Below, one piece after another: positions 21,921 to 33,690 of a DNA stretch of 64,000 nt. Below the pieces are notes generated by a model, which searched no databases, was not told where the DNA came from, and was given only the letters and a program-made list of their open reading frames with translations. The DNA comes from Piper betle. Lineage: Eukaryota > Streptophyta > Magnoliopsida > Piperales > Piperaceae. The stretch's first letter is position 1; each line of letters begins with the position of its first letter. The translations under genes were made by a program, and so were the position numbers. The stretch lies in the NCBI GenBank assembly GCA_033002965.1, contig JAURVB010012654.1, forward strand, positions 1 through 64,000. The letters run 5' to 3'.

Positions 21921-23083
21921 ATGTCTCGCGAGCTCTCTGAGCCACACACCAACCTTCTCAGCATCCAATTTGGCTATGTGAACTCCGTGGCCCTGAGGTG
22001 TCCAATACAAATAGGCATACCAGACCTGATTGACTCAACTGACTCCTCTTCCATGTTCCTCTCTGAACTAGCAGCTGCAATTCCCATTCCCGAAACCAAA
22101 TCTTCCCATTTTTATCGCCTCATGCGCCTGCTTGTGCACTTGGGCATCTTTGCCTTGGACAGAGCGGTGGTACTTCCGAGCCTAGGTATATTCTCACTCC
22201 CACTTCCAAGCTCCTTACTACAAATCATGACTATATAGGTGTCGTCCCTTAATCCTAAATGGTGTTGGATCCTGCACTAGTGAATCCATTATTTTACTTG
22301 GGAGACTGGATCAAGATGGAGGGCTCACTACCCTTCGAGCTTTGCCATGGTGCTAACATGTGGCTTGTGGCGGAACAAAAGCCTGATCTAAACAAAGACT
22401 TCAATGCCGCCATCGACAGTGACAGTCAGTTGTTGATGAGCTTCATTGTCACACATTCCCCCCAACTGTTCCACGGCTTGAAGTCGCTAATTGATGTGCG
22501 TGGTGGGACAGGTGGTTGTGCCAGGACCATTGCCAAGGCCTTTCCCGACTTGAACGTCAATGTCTTGGATCTTCCCCATGTAGCTGCAGACTTTCCCAAG
22601 GATGATGGGGTTCAACTCATAGGAGGGGACATGTTCAAGCACATCCCATCTACCGATGCAGTTCTGCTCAAGGTAAACATTTATGCAATTCAAGCTAGTC
22701 TGCTAGACGGCTACCCAGATGAAAACTTTCGCTCGCTGAATATACAGTAATTAAAAAAATGTTACTTAATCTGTGCAGTATATTCTTCACTATTGGAACG
22801 ACGAGGAGTGCGTACAGATTCTCAAGAATTGCAAGAAAGCAGTGGCAAACAAAGAAGAGGGAGGAAAGGTGATAATAATGGAAGTGGTGGTGAACTCCAA
22901 GTTGAAAAATTCCGAGCATACTCAAGTACAATGCGAGGCCGATGTTTTGATGATGATGACCATCACTTCTGGTTGGCAAAGTGAAGAGAAAGAATGGAGC
23001 AAATCTTCAAAGATGTTGGCTTTAAGGAATACAAGATCACACCTGGCTTTAGTGTTCGATCCGTTATTGAGCTCTATCATTGA
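21921..23083 (+). pseudogene. O-methyltransferase pseudogene (unit B, plus-strand copy)
   Basis: Exon 1 21921-22672, intron 106 bp, exon 2 22779-23083. It opens MSRELSEPHTNLLSIQFGYV and runs to LMRLLVHLGIFAL, where a frame change leads into SEPRYILTPTSKLL. This lesion is shared by all plus-strand copies that cover it. Further damage: stops at the segment equal to VVPYSKMV (cccttaatcctaa), SAM motif DVRGGTGG with Gly to Arg, and a 1-nt deletion in exon 2 before the terminal SVIELYH-equivalent. Family and fold are the same as the intact OMT at 867-2595. Confidence 0.85.
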
Positions 23084-23364
23084 ATTTTGCCATATCATAT
23101 GCACTAGCTAGTCAAGGACCCCCGCACAATATTGTGCCGGCTATGGTTTAATAAATAAAATAAAAAGTTATTTATCCTTTTTAAATAATATAAAAAATTT
23201 AATATTATCAAAGTTATAAGAAGTTATTGAAAACATATGTAACTTTAACTTAATATCTCAAATGAGTTATCATATGTAACTTTAACTTTACCTTAATTTT
23301 GCCATATCAAATGTAACTTTTTATAGGAAGTTATAAAAAGTTATATCTAAAACTTGTATCCTAG

Positions 23365-24335
23365 GAAGATCACCCTCGAAATAAAGAAAAAACACTTGCT
23401 AGGATTTGCATTCAACTTTTCCATCCTCAATGTAGTAAACACATCTCTCAAGTGTTGGGGATGGGACTCCATATCATGGCTTTAAATAAGTACGTCATTA
23501 AAGTAAGCTACACGCTTCCCAATAAATGGCCATAATGTCTCGTTATGGCTCATAAAAAATTAGGCATATTAGGCAAACCGAAAGGCATGGGCAGCCACTC
23601 AAACAAGCCTTCTCGAGCCTTTGACACCATTTCCCACTCCTCTCCCGGTTGAATATAAACATGTTGATACCCACTTTGCGAATCTACTTTTGAAAATACT
23701 ATTGTCCAACATTTGATCCTAACCAGGCATAGGAAAGCTTAAACGAACTGTAATTCTGTAAATGGCTCGACTATCGACTTACATACGCGGGAAACCATCC
23801 TTTTTAGGGACAAGCAAGACCGCTGTCATGCATGGACTAGTACTTTCTCTCACATAACCTCTTTTTAAGAGCTCTTCTGCTTGCTTCTAAGCTCATGATA
23901 TTTTTCGAGTGCCATTTTATAGTGAGCCTTGTTAGGAATTGAACCATCCAATAAGAGATCAATTTAAGGATCAGAAAATTGTTCAAGCAAGGAGGCACAT
24001 GTTGGTGGCAAAGTGGATGATGTATTACTAGACTCCACATGTCTGGACACCACCAAAGTTAGACATACACCGTCCTCATCGACTTCAGCTTGAAACTGAT
24101 CCAACGGAAGGCAAATAAAAGCAATACTCCTCGGAGGCAATGTCTTTTGAGGCAAAAATTCGTTAGTCTCATTGCTGTGGACCAAGGAGTAGACATTAGT
24201 TTTACCGTCCCATTTCATAGTTGACAATTGAGGCTTCAGTTGACGGTTGGCAGATAAGTGCCCACCAAAGTTGAGAAAACTATACATACATAGGTTTGGG
24301 TAGGGATTATAATATAGTAGGCCCAAAGACACCAT
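23365..24335 (-). pseudogene. Ty3-gypsy reverse transcriptase fragment (unit B)
   Basis: Orthologous to 4605-5580 and 51150-52110. The longest open piece is 24335-23964, holding the protease-RT linker (KWDGKTNVYSLVHSNETNEF). RT motifs follow in broken frames. Confidence 0.75.
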
Positions 24336-24339
24336 GATC

Positions 24340-24797
24340 TGAATTTGTGTTTTTAAAACAAACTCGAGGGATTTAATCCTTGAGGGTTATTAATCCAATA
24401 ATACAATTAATTAAATGACTTATGTGGAGTGGGATACGATAAATCCACTTCTTGACTCATCTCCTTATCCGTCGTATCAAATCACAATAGAAGAGAAAGT
24501 CAAACTAGAATCGAGTCCTAAACAGATATGCTAGAAGCTCTAATTGTGTCCACATGCTTAGGCAACGAGCTCCTACTCTGTACCTACACTTCAAATCTAA
24601 AAGTTAACGCCTACTATCTGAATGATGTATTCACACATCCTAAATAACACCCACATTAGCCTTATTCACATCATGATTATCTTAACTACATTGCAGTTAA
24701 TTAGCAGCTCATACTCAATTTACCTAATTAGTTCATTAGCATTAATTCAATACAATTCAAATTATGTAAATACGTTTTATTCACAATCAAGGTATTT
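24340..24797. repeat. Gypsy-LTR-like repeat block, left half (unit B, copy 1)
   Basis: Matches 5581-6040. It is interrupted at aatta|TGTGAG by the element at 24803-29330, and the block resumes at 29331. Confidence 0.55.
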
Positions 24798-25112
24798 AAT
24801 TATGTGAGATCCCTCAACTTAATCCCACATCTGATACCTACTGGGAGAAGATCCTATTTATAAGTGAGAATGGACTATAGATCTTTAACTTGGGTTAACC
24901 ATTTTAAAGAAATGACTTAGGCCCATTACGTGGTACCAGAGCACGGTTTCCCACAAGCTCACATTTTATGACTCAAGTACCTTGTTGAAAAGTCCAGTAA
25001 TTATCTTTTTCCACCGTGTTATGTTATTAATTAACGAAGTTCTTCGCTAATAAACCTAAGTCAAAACTGAAACAAGAATGTATAAATGAACAATGATGGT
25101 TCGATGTTTCAG

Positions 25113-27500
25113 ATGGCGGACACTCGTAGATAGACTACCCGATCTACCCCATCAAGTCCGAACATAGAGAATGTATTGGCCCAGATCCTAACGGCCATAC
25201 AGGGACTAGCACAGGCTTCAGAAAATACAAATTCTATGATTTAGAATATTGTTTAGCGGCTACCGGGAGTGGTAACAGGGAATGGAGACTCAAACTCAGC
25301 AGCGGATCCCAGAATCACCCCGGATGGTGGTCGGGGAAGTGCCCAAGGGCGGGTAGGGTTAGCTAACCCGGGCGAACGAGGGGAGCTACCAAACCCAATG
25401 CCACCAGTAGTCCGACAAGTAGTGCCACCAGTTGTTGCAGACAGTGATCGCTACATTGTGGAAAAGTTCCGGAAGAATGGAGCTGAGGTATTTGTTAAGT
25501 GTTTAAAATATATAATATTTACCCATGTTTTTAATATTATTTTGTACTTTTTGGGTATAAACATTATTAATTTAGTGATATTTTTCATTATATTCTAGTT
25601 AATTAATATTTTATTAGATATGCTTAATTTTGGTGTTTCAATGCAAAAAAAGATGAATAAATTAAGCTTTAGATTTGATTGGTCATGACACTTGGCCCCA
25701 CCCAATGAATACAATTCATGGTGTTCAATGGAGTTGAACAGTTGGAAACTTGAAGGGACATTATAATTAATTAGAGTACATCGATCTGTGAACATCTTCT
25801 TCGAATTCTTGTATCTCCACTTCTATATAAAGGGGTGGTCATTTGTTGTTATGATATCTCATCTCTTGGCTTCAGAGTGTAGTGAAAGAAGTAGTTTTAA
25901 TTTTTGTAATTTCTTTCTCTTTATAATAAAAATTAGTTTCTTCTTTATATTGTTTTCTATTTTTATTATGGAGTAGTCTTTTATTTCATTCTAGAGAAGA
26001 GCGGAACTTAACATGATTTAATTGAATTTATTTCAAGCTCCTAGAGAAAGCGGAACTTAACATGATTTAATTGAATTTATTTCAAGCTCTTACTCTTTTA
26101 TTCGATCAGATTGTTTGAATTATCATATTTTAAATGCTAAGAGTAGATTGAATTATCATATTTTAAATGCTAAGAGTAGATTGATCACCTATTTCTTAGA
26201 TCAGGAAGTTTAATTAGATTTCGGGAGAAATTAATTATATTAGTCATTGATAATTCACCATACGACGAGTCTTTTGACTTGTTCGTCATTGTGGTCGGAA
26301 GATACACAACACCGTATGCGATTGTAAGGCAATTCTTAATGCATTATTTTGTTGATTAATCAATTATCACCGGGAGGTAGAAATTGAGGCAAAATAATAG
26401 AAGCATGAAGGAGCGGGAGCCACCATGTCGTATAATTATCCTACATTGACAATCCGAGGGAATAAAAGATAAGAGTAAGACTTGATGAAGATTAAATTCA
26501 TGTTAAGGGAAATTCGACTCTAAAACGAGTTTTATAATTTTAACTTCGCTTTTTATTTAAGTTATTATTTAGATTCCGTTAAGTCAATTATTTCTGTTTT
26601 GTTCTTAATTTTATTTTCTTTAATTAATTTAAGGAAATTCATCTCTCTGTGGGAACGATACTCTAATTTATCATTATACTACTTCTTTCGACTGTGTATA
26701 CTTGCACGTCATTGAAAATATTCGAACAGTATTCATTAGAGGAACTGGTCCAATGAAGGCCGAAAGCTGGATAGACATTATTGAAAAAACGTTTAGGACT
26801 CTATCTATGCCACACCGCCACCAAGTGAGGTTGGCAACATGCATGCTTCAGGATGAAGCATCTTACTGGTGGAAATCCATGGAAAACAGTACATTCCATC
26901 GACGTGAAATTTCTTCCATCACGTGGGCGGAGTTTGTGGCCATTTTCAATGGACAATATTTTCCAAAGCTTGTTGTCCAAAAGAAAGCACTGGAGTTCTC
27001 CAACCTAGCTCAGAAGGATGATTTGGTCCGAGAATATGCCAAGAAATTCTTGCAGTTGGAATGCTTTGCACCTGGGATTCTGTCATGTGACAAGGCTAGG
27101 GCGGATAAATTCTTCTGGGGGTTGACACTTGAATTGAGGAGTAGGGTTGCTACGGCGTCAAGGGGCACTATAATCGAGGTGATCAATGCAGCCACGACTC
27201 ATGAGTTGGTATTTGAGCATGATCGTTCACAGAAACAGGGGAAGACTACCACGCATTACAAGCATGCCAACCATGGGGGTAGCTCAAATTGGTCCGCTAA
27301 ACAACAGTAGCAGAACTACCAAGGGAACGTAGATGGAAACCTCAAAAGGAAGTTTGAGGAGATTCTGTATAGACGATGTAAAAATTGCACCAAGATGAAT
27401 TCTGGGCAATGCAACGAGACCCATCGGTGCTACAATTGTGGCAGGACGGGACACATGATAAAAGACTATCGTCAGCCTCCAAAGCAACAACAGGAGTAGC
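25113..27500 (+). pseudogene. Gypsy-type gag gene interrupted by a solo LTR
   Basis: The ATG at 25113 opens MADTRR, followed by a stop at codon 7. The frame continues to SDRYIVEKFRKNGAEV at 25487. After the inserted LTR (25493-26728) it resumes at 26734 with PMKAESWIDIIEKTFRTL, the retrotransposon gag domain that normally follows. YWWKSMENSTF and FNGQYFPKLVVQKKALEF are typical of this domain. Another stop lies at 27308-27310. A CCHC-type zinc knuckle at about 27429-27470 reads CYNCGRTGHMIKDY, with the last Cys replaced by Tyr. The protein would form the virus-like particle of the retrotransposon if intact; it is not. Confidence 0.85.
25493..26728 (+). mobile_element. Solo LTR nested in gag, 1236 bp
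   Basis: TGTTAAGTG to TTCGAACA, flanked by GTATT (25488-25492 and 26729-26733), an exact 5-bp duplication. Removing it joins the gag codons GAEV and FIRG in frame. Inside, a roughly 48-bp segment (ctagagaagagcggaactta) and a roughly 33-bp segment (gaattatcatattttaaatg) are each duplicated in tandem between 25990 and 26180. The 3' end has the tgcacgt text of plant LTRs. Confidence 0.85.
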
Positions 27501-28179
27501 CTGAGATCCCGAAGATATAATTAACATGCTTATCATCTTGCTATTATCATATTTCGGGGATGAAATATCTACAAGTTGGGGAGATTGTAAAAACCATGAT
27601 TTTCATTACAAGACTCGAACCTAAATATTATGAAATAAATATCGATGAACCGATATTGTTGGTTATCAAGTCGACCGGTCATGGTTCGACTTAAGGTCAC
27701 CTAGAAAATACCTATTCATGAATGGATGATGGGGTGTGAGAATTTAATGAAGGGGCTCGTTGAACCTAGGAAATACGTATGGATGATTGGGTATGAGAAT
27801 TTAATGGAGGGAATGGTTGAAGTGTATATATATGCAGGATGAGGGGATTGTTGGGGAGGGGGAAAAAAAACTTTTCCTAGCCGCCAAATTCTTCTTGCCT
27901 CCTCTCTGTCCCAGGCGACCTCCCCATTTCTGCGTGAGTATTTTGTCCCTCATCTTATTTGTTTCCATTAGGATTCTTGCATGAAAGGTTTGTTGGAGGC
28001 GCCCTGCTAAGTTGCTAGATCCCTAGCGTCTCATGCATGGGGTTCTTGTCGACTGCTTGGTATGAACTGTTGCGAGTCTTTGGGATCGGGTGTTTGTTTT
28101 GTTGTGGGTGTGCTGCTTTGCTTCATCCTTCGATTGGCAAGAATTGTTGGGATTCTTTGAATTGCTTAGTTGTTTTATT

Positions 28180-28498
28180 AATGGACATGTCAAAATAGAC
28201 CTGACAGCCAATAATGGACATGTCAGAATGGACCTGACAGCCAAAAATGGACATGTCAGAATGGACCTGACAGCCAATGATGGACATGTCAGAATGGACC
28301 TGACAGCCAATGATGGACATGTCAGAATGGACCTGACAGCCAATGATGGACATGTCAGAATGGACCTGACAGCCAATGATGGACATGTCAGAATGGACCT
28401 GACAGCCAATGATGGACATGTCAGAATGGACCTGACAGCCAATGATGGACATGTCAGAATGGACCTGGCAGCCAATAATGGACATGACAGCCAATAAT
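28180..28498 (+). repeat. 33-bp minisatellite, about 9 units
   Basis: Unit gacatgtcagaatggacctg plus 13 further bases, repeated about nine times with few differences. Because 33 is divisible by 3, it stays open in several frames on both strands (11-residue repeat such as GHVRMDLTAND on plus). The unit contains the palindrome gacatgtc. A second, looser tandem array follows at about 28500-28610 (ctaatctcaaaatgacctgg, unit about 32 bp). Codon-scale periodicity alone does not make it a gene. Confidence 0.85.
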
Positions 28499-28639
28499 GA
28501 CTAATCTCAGAATGACCTGGGAGACCACCTAATCTCAAAATGACCTGGGAGACCACCTAATCTCAAAATGAACTGGGAGACAAACTTTTAATCTCAGAAT
28601 GACCTGAGAGCCTATAGAACTACATTGAGCTCTACAATG

Positions 28640-29026
28640 AGCTTGATCCCGACATGGGTATGTAGGTTAATCAAGATTGTTTGATTTCAGCTCACCTAAG
28701 GAAGAATAAAGTATGGTTGGTGGTTCTTTTACGAAATCAGGGTAGGAGAATGGATAATAAATTGGACTTCCTTTTATTTTCTTGTGTTGTACATGTGGCT
28801 TTGGGAAACGATCCAAGACTGTGGGACTATTATTATTATGTCTTGACTAACCATAATTTACTTTGGATGAGTCATACTTATGGTTTTAATAGAAATCATG
28901 TAACATATAAGTAACGCCCGGACCGGTTAGGGCTGGTCGTAACAGGGTTGGTTTGGGTTAATTTCGAGTAACCCCTAGCCAGCTAGGCCCACAATATTGT
29001 GAAAAATGGCGGGTCATTACAGGTGG
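28640..29026 (+). repeat. Gypsy LTR-related segment within the TR-GAG-like element
   Basis: The reverse complement resembles 60163-60480 (ggttggtggttctt, tccttttatt, gtaacgcccggacc). It ends gggtcattaca, and 29027 onward has GGTGGTATCAGAG, a second primer-site-like sequence, followed by the interior shared with the TRIMs. The element may therefore be a recombinant of two related elements. Confidence 0.45.
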
Positions 29027-29335
29027 TATCAGAGTAACCTGGTTACGTGTTAGATGGTGGGCTAGACTAGGGACGTTGGCTAGGCTGCCAGTCACGGGCC
29101 AAAAAAGGTTGTTGGCTATGGTTAGCAACGGGCCAAGGGTAGAAATTTTGGGGACGAAATTTCCTAAGGTGGGTGGATTGTGAGATCCCTCAACTTAATC
29201 CCACATCTAATACCTAGTGGGAGAAGATCCTGTTTATAAGTGAGAATGGGCTATAGATCTTTAACTTGGGTTAACCATTTTAAAAAATGACGTAGGCCCA
29301 TTACGTAGCACTTTGGGTCGGGTCGTTACAAATTA

Positions 29336-30513
29336 TCTCCATCAATCAAGTCCTAATATGCTATGGTAATAATTATAAATGTTAAATAATTAAGTCGAAG
29401 TTAATTATAACTCGCGTCGTTGGTGACAACAACAACAATCAACGGCAATCAGCGTTGAATAGGGTTTGGTCATGTGTCTCGGGAATCTAATTCGGCACTC
29501 GGTGGTGTTTGAAGTTCGATTGGGCTTGACAGAAGGTGACGGCGGCATGATGACGGCGGAGCAGCGTGGTAGGCGACGGCAATGGCGGCACGATGACGAT
29601 GGAGCAGCGTGGTAGGCGGCAAAGTCAGAGTCGGGAGCGCGGTACTGGCTCGTGGCTTCCTCGTGTCGGGGAGGATAGGTGACGGCCGGGAAGGCAAAGG
29701 ATGGCTCGACGACTATTTGGTGGAGCTTGGCGGTGTAGATACTCGGCGGTGCGGGGGCCGGAGGCGGCTATGACAACGGTGATTGGGGCAGCTATCGGGT
29801 GAGAGGAAGATACAGAGGGGAAAGTTTCGGTGGCAATTTCGTAATTAAAAATTAACTCGACTCCGACTCGAGTTAAAAATAATAACTAACTCTTAATAAA
29901 TTCTAAAAAAATCCAAAAAAATATGAAAAATATGAAAAATACCATAAAATATAATACACTCAATAACATCAAAATAACATGTTATATAACTAATAACCTA
30001 CCCAAACTGCTATCTAACGTGTCATAATACATTATTCGGCCTAAAAATAATTTTACGATCAAATGCATAAAAAAAAACTGGCATACTATCATATACTCTG
30101 ATAACTCATTTTTTATCATTTTTCTAACATTATCACCATATACTTGGCTACCCTTAACCTTCATCGCTCATAATACCCAGTCGGCCTCAGCACACGCGTT
30201 ATGCAACTGATTCGAACCGAACCGATGGTTGAACTAACTATTTTGCTAACGTAAAACTCCGATTTACTCCACGAGTTTTACACAACCTATTAGAATTAAC
30301 TACGTGACCCCGTTTAGATTCAATAAGGAGCCGTGAAGAGCTCTATACAAATCTGGTATAACTGTCTTTCTATCCTATTAATAGTAAAAACTAGTAAAGA
30401 ATTAATAGTAATTAATAGTAAAGGAATAAAACTAGCCAAAGATATGCAATGTTTGGGATACATTTAAAACTTATTATTAATATATATTTAAAATATACCA
30501 ATTTATTTCATTA
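29336..30513. repeat. Gypsy-LTR-like repeat block, right half (unit B, copy 1)
   Basis: Continues 24340-24797 and matches 6040-7400. GC-rich core at about 29410-29830. Small ORFs in the core are not conserved. Confidence 0.55.
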
Positions 30514-30890
30514 GAGGCAACCAAATATAATGAAATCGAATAATAAACCATTAAATCACACAAAAACTTAATAAAGCTAGCACCCGGTGGTTCCTTTTTC
30601 GTTTTTGAAAAGACTTTCCCAGTCATCCTCTCTCCCTCCCTCCACCTTCGGATATGATGACACCTTCCCATTTCCATATCAATCACCACAAACTATTCTA
30701 AGAATTCATTAAAAAAAGGAAACTGTGAAATAAAGATGATAATCATGCGTGCAACAAAGCAGAATAAATACGACAAAAAATCAACAACTATATATTGGCA
30801 GAAGAAGATGCTAAACAGGGAAAATAGCGATTGCTAGACGATTAATGAATTGCATAGAAGTCACTTGAACCCCCTACAACCTAACAATGT
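30514..30890. repeat. Single copy of the PPR-flanking direct repeat (unit B)
   Basis: Matches 7409-7784 and 8662-9035. Only one copy is present and the PPR fragment between them is missing. Confidence 0.75.
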
Positions 30891-33690
30891 TAAAACTCTA
30901 GTTTAAAAGGAAAAAATTACGACTGAACAATGGCCATGACATATCATATCTATTCTCCTCTCTCGATTCCCCCCTTGCTCTCTGCCAACCGCCACCCTCA
31001 ATTGAATCCCTATCCTACTCCTACCTTACCAACCTCTGACTTCTTCTATTTCTTTATGATTTCTTCATGCACCCTTTTTGAGCATTCTCGATTGTGAGTG
31101 CAAAATTGTGCATCTCTATGTCAGGGTTCTCTCAAGGTTTCTCAACCACTATCATTCATTTTATCTTATTGAAATTCATTTTCATGTGCACAACATGTAT
31201 AATTTGTGCACTTTTTCTTGTTAAAATAGTCCTACGTCTCTAAAAGAGAGGTGGTGGTGTGTTATATATATATATATATATAGGGCCATTCTAACATTCT
31301 CAAACACCACACAAGGATGTAGGTTTATTCCAACATACATAAGCTTCCATAGAGATTATTTCAACATTCTCAAACCGTGCGATTATAATTTTACATTCTT
31401 AGGAGCCAAATAATTATTAAAAAAATGAGCAAATGATGTTTATAAAAAAAGGCTAATGATGTTAGAAGCCACGAAATTATATATAAAAAAGGCCATTGAT
31501 GTTTCCTAATGCTGAAATTGATAATCTTAATGATTTATAGTATTGATAATCTTAATGATTTCTGGTAGTTATGCGGTGGAAATAAGTAAATTAAATCATT
31601 AGGATTTACTGGAAAATATCATTAATCAAGCATCTTCATTTCTTGTAGGTTAAGGTGAGAGTGTTATGATATGAGCAAGCTCGGCAAAAAGAAAGATGAC
31701 AAGCAAAAGAGTACACTAGAAAGGTAACAAACAAAAGAGGGTTATGTACCGTGGGGAAAGAAAACTCTTGGCTGGGTCCTCGCCCCGGAGTTGTGGTTGC
31801 CGCCGACGGTGAGGAGCGGGTGGAGTCGAGAGAAAGGCGGAAGTTAGGGATTTGGGGGCTGGACGGCCGCATCATCAAACTACCCAGCGTCATGGTTAGA
31901 ATTAATCGGCCGATTCCCAAAATAAGTTGATGAATCGGTCGATGTTACTCGGATTGGCAGGTTGGTGGTTCACAAAATATAGGTTGAATTGCCTTTTTGA
32001 AATTACCCAATTTACTCCTATTCCACCCACCATTCTCATTAGACTGATTCAGTCCAAATATCACTTACAATATTACTTATTAACTCATTGAAGGTATCGG
32101 TGTTAGAGATCTCATGTAGCTAAGTATTAGCAAATTTGCTGTAACACTTGCATGATTGACTTAAATGTTCTTAATTGAATAAGATAAACATAATTATTAG
32201 AGTTAATATTTTAAATACCTCAATTAAAAAGATTTAATCCAATCATGTTAGTGTTGCAGTAAATTCTGAACCCAAAAATACGTTCAAAATAAAATTCAAA
32301 AAACTTTCGAGGATCCTCACTATCATGTCGTTCCACTCTTCCTTTTCGCCTTCTACGTCCCAAATCCTATATCTTCCAACGGCTGCCTCCCTTGGAGTCC
32401 ATGTTTGGCATTCTACTTTTCTAAAAACTCTTTTTTTAGCATTTTGTTAGATTTAATATTTTTCTTGGTCTTTATTTTTTTCTAATAATTCTCATTTCAA
32501 TTTTTGATAAATATTTGTTTGTTCATTTGGCTATCTAAGATGCTAGTTTCGAGACTACAATGTTGTGGAAATGTAGTGGGGATGTGGATGTTGGTCATTG
32601 ATTTGGTGGGTATGGAAATGATATATAATTTAATTTATATACAATTTTTTTTCCTTGAAATAGTTTGCTGTTTTGAATTTCGTGGGCATGGTTGATTTGT
32701 ATTTCCAACAATGGAGTGAAGAATGTTTGCATGAATCTGGTCTGTTGGTTCATTGATTTGGTTGGGTTGGGATGGATAGTGTGGTGGTAATTGAGAACAG
32801 ATTTAGTTGGTGTTCTATTGATTTTTTTATATGGGCATTTCTTTAATTATAAAACTGCTTTATTATATTGTTATTATGCAGCTTTTGTGATTTGTGAGTT
32901 GTAAGATGTTTTTGTTTTTTTATATGAATTGAGCATGGAATTTAATTTTTTTATACCGTTGACTTTATTATGCCATATTGAACACATTTAGACATATGAA
33001 CATTTTTTGAAGGTTTTGTTAATTGTTCAGATTTATTTTTATTGTTGCATTATCCTTTGTTATATCATTATAAGATGTGGAATTGTTATTGTGACACCCA
33101 GAATCCTGGCTCGTTCACGAACCCAACCGAAACATAACTTGTCCTGAGTGGATTTTTCTCGGCATCTCAAGATAGTAGACGTCAAACACTATCCATGGAT
33201 GAATGCACGGAACCCTAACATGTCACTACATGGATGACATTACAACTAATTCATACAAAAAATAATGGCGATAAAATAGATAAGAATTTTCGAAATAAAA
33301 TTGACAAAATATCCCATGAAACTGCAAGTATGGGCCACTCTATCAAATCAACATGTATACACATAATAATCTAGACACATTCATTGCACCATATTTTTCA
33401 CACATATATTTAATTTGACCACATCACAATATTAAACGTTTTGGGTCTCGACCAACCAGTTCATTCTATTCACATTTTCACTTTTTATCGTTCCACCTTT
33501 TATCGTTCAGACTGCACACTAATGTATATTTCAGATCTTGTTATCACTATCCATTTCTATATACCCAAAATCTCCATCACAAGTATTCATTTTCATAATA
33601 ACATAAGAAAACAATCAAAATAGTGAAAACAAACATTTTGTTGGCGAGCATGGGTGTATGCGTGCAAGTTAAGTCACTGCTCCTCCGTCC
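30891..33690. other. Non-coding block (unit B)
   Basis: Matches 9036-11870. A minus-strand frame at 31920-31636 is open for 94 residues (RPSSPQIPNFRLSLDSTRSS), and its unit A and D counterparts are broken. 32325-32440 repeats the exon-like stretch of 10498. Its right end is a deletion near 33695 that joins ccaagccggtgg to the gypsy-LTR-like block, removing the minisatellite region. Confidence 0.4.

Larger units (their letters stand above)
24803..29330 (+). mobile_element. Gag-only LTR retrotransposon (TR-GAG-like), 4.5 kb
   Basis: Bounded by AATTA at 24798-24802 and 29331-29335, an exact 5-bp target duplication; sister units show the uninterrupted site (ttaattatctc at about 6037 and 52580). 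The 3' LTR is 29179-29330 (152 bp, TGTGAGATCCC to CGTTACA). The 5' LTR (24803 to about 24930) has lost its last 24 or so bases. TGGTACCAGAGC follows at about 24931, a primer site for initiator tRNA-Met. The polypurine tract AAGGTGGGTGGATTG precedes the 3' LTR. Only gag is encoded; protease, RT, RNase H and integrase are missing, as in TR-GAG elements. The LTR is related to the TRIMs in this window, suggesting the TRIMs are deletion relatives that could share replication machinery. Bears a nested solo LTR and a minisatellite. Confidence 0.8.

Noticed and set aside
22695..22979. Minus-strand ORFs opposite the plus-strand OMT exons
   Set aside because: They mirror the OMT coding strand and have no support of their own.
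26702..26733. Start of the gag ORF at 26702
   Set aside because: These codons lie in the 3' end of an inserted solo LTR; true gag resumes after the GTATT duplication.
28180..28498. Regularly repeated array resembling a CRISPR
   Set aside because: Units are contiguous with no unique spacers, and the setting is a plant retroelement; it is a minisatellite.
28023..28556. Long ORFs on both strands over the 33-bp repeat
   Set aside because: They exist because the repeat unit is divisible by 3 and lacks stops; there is no family support and the composition is purely repetitive.
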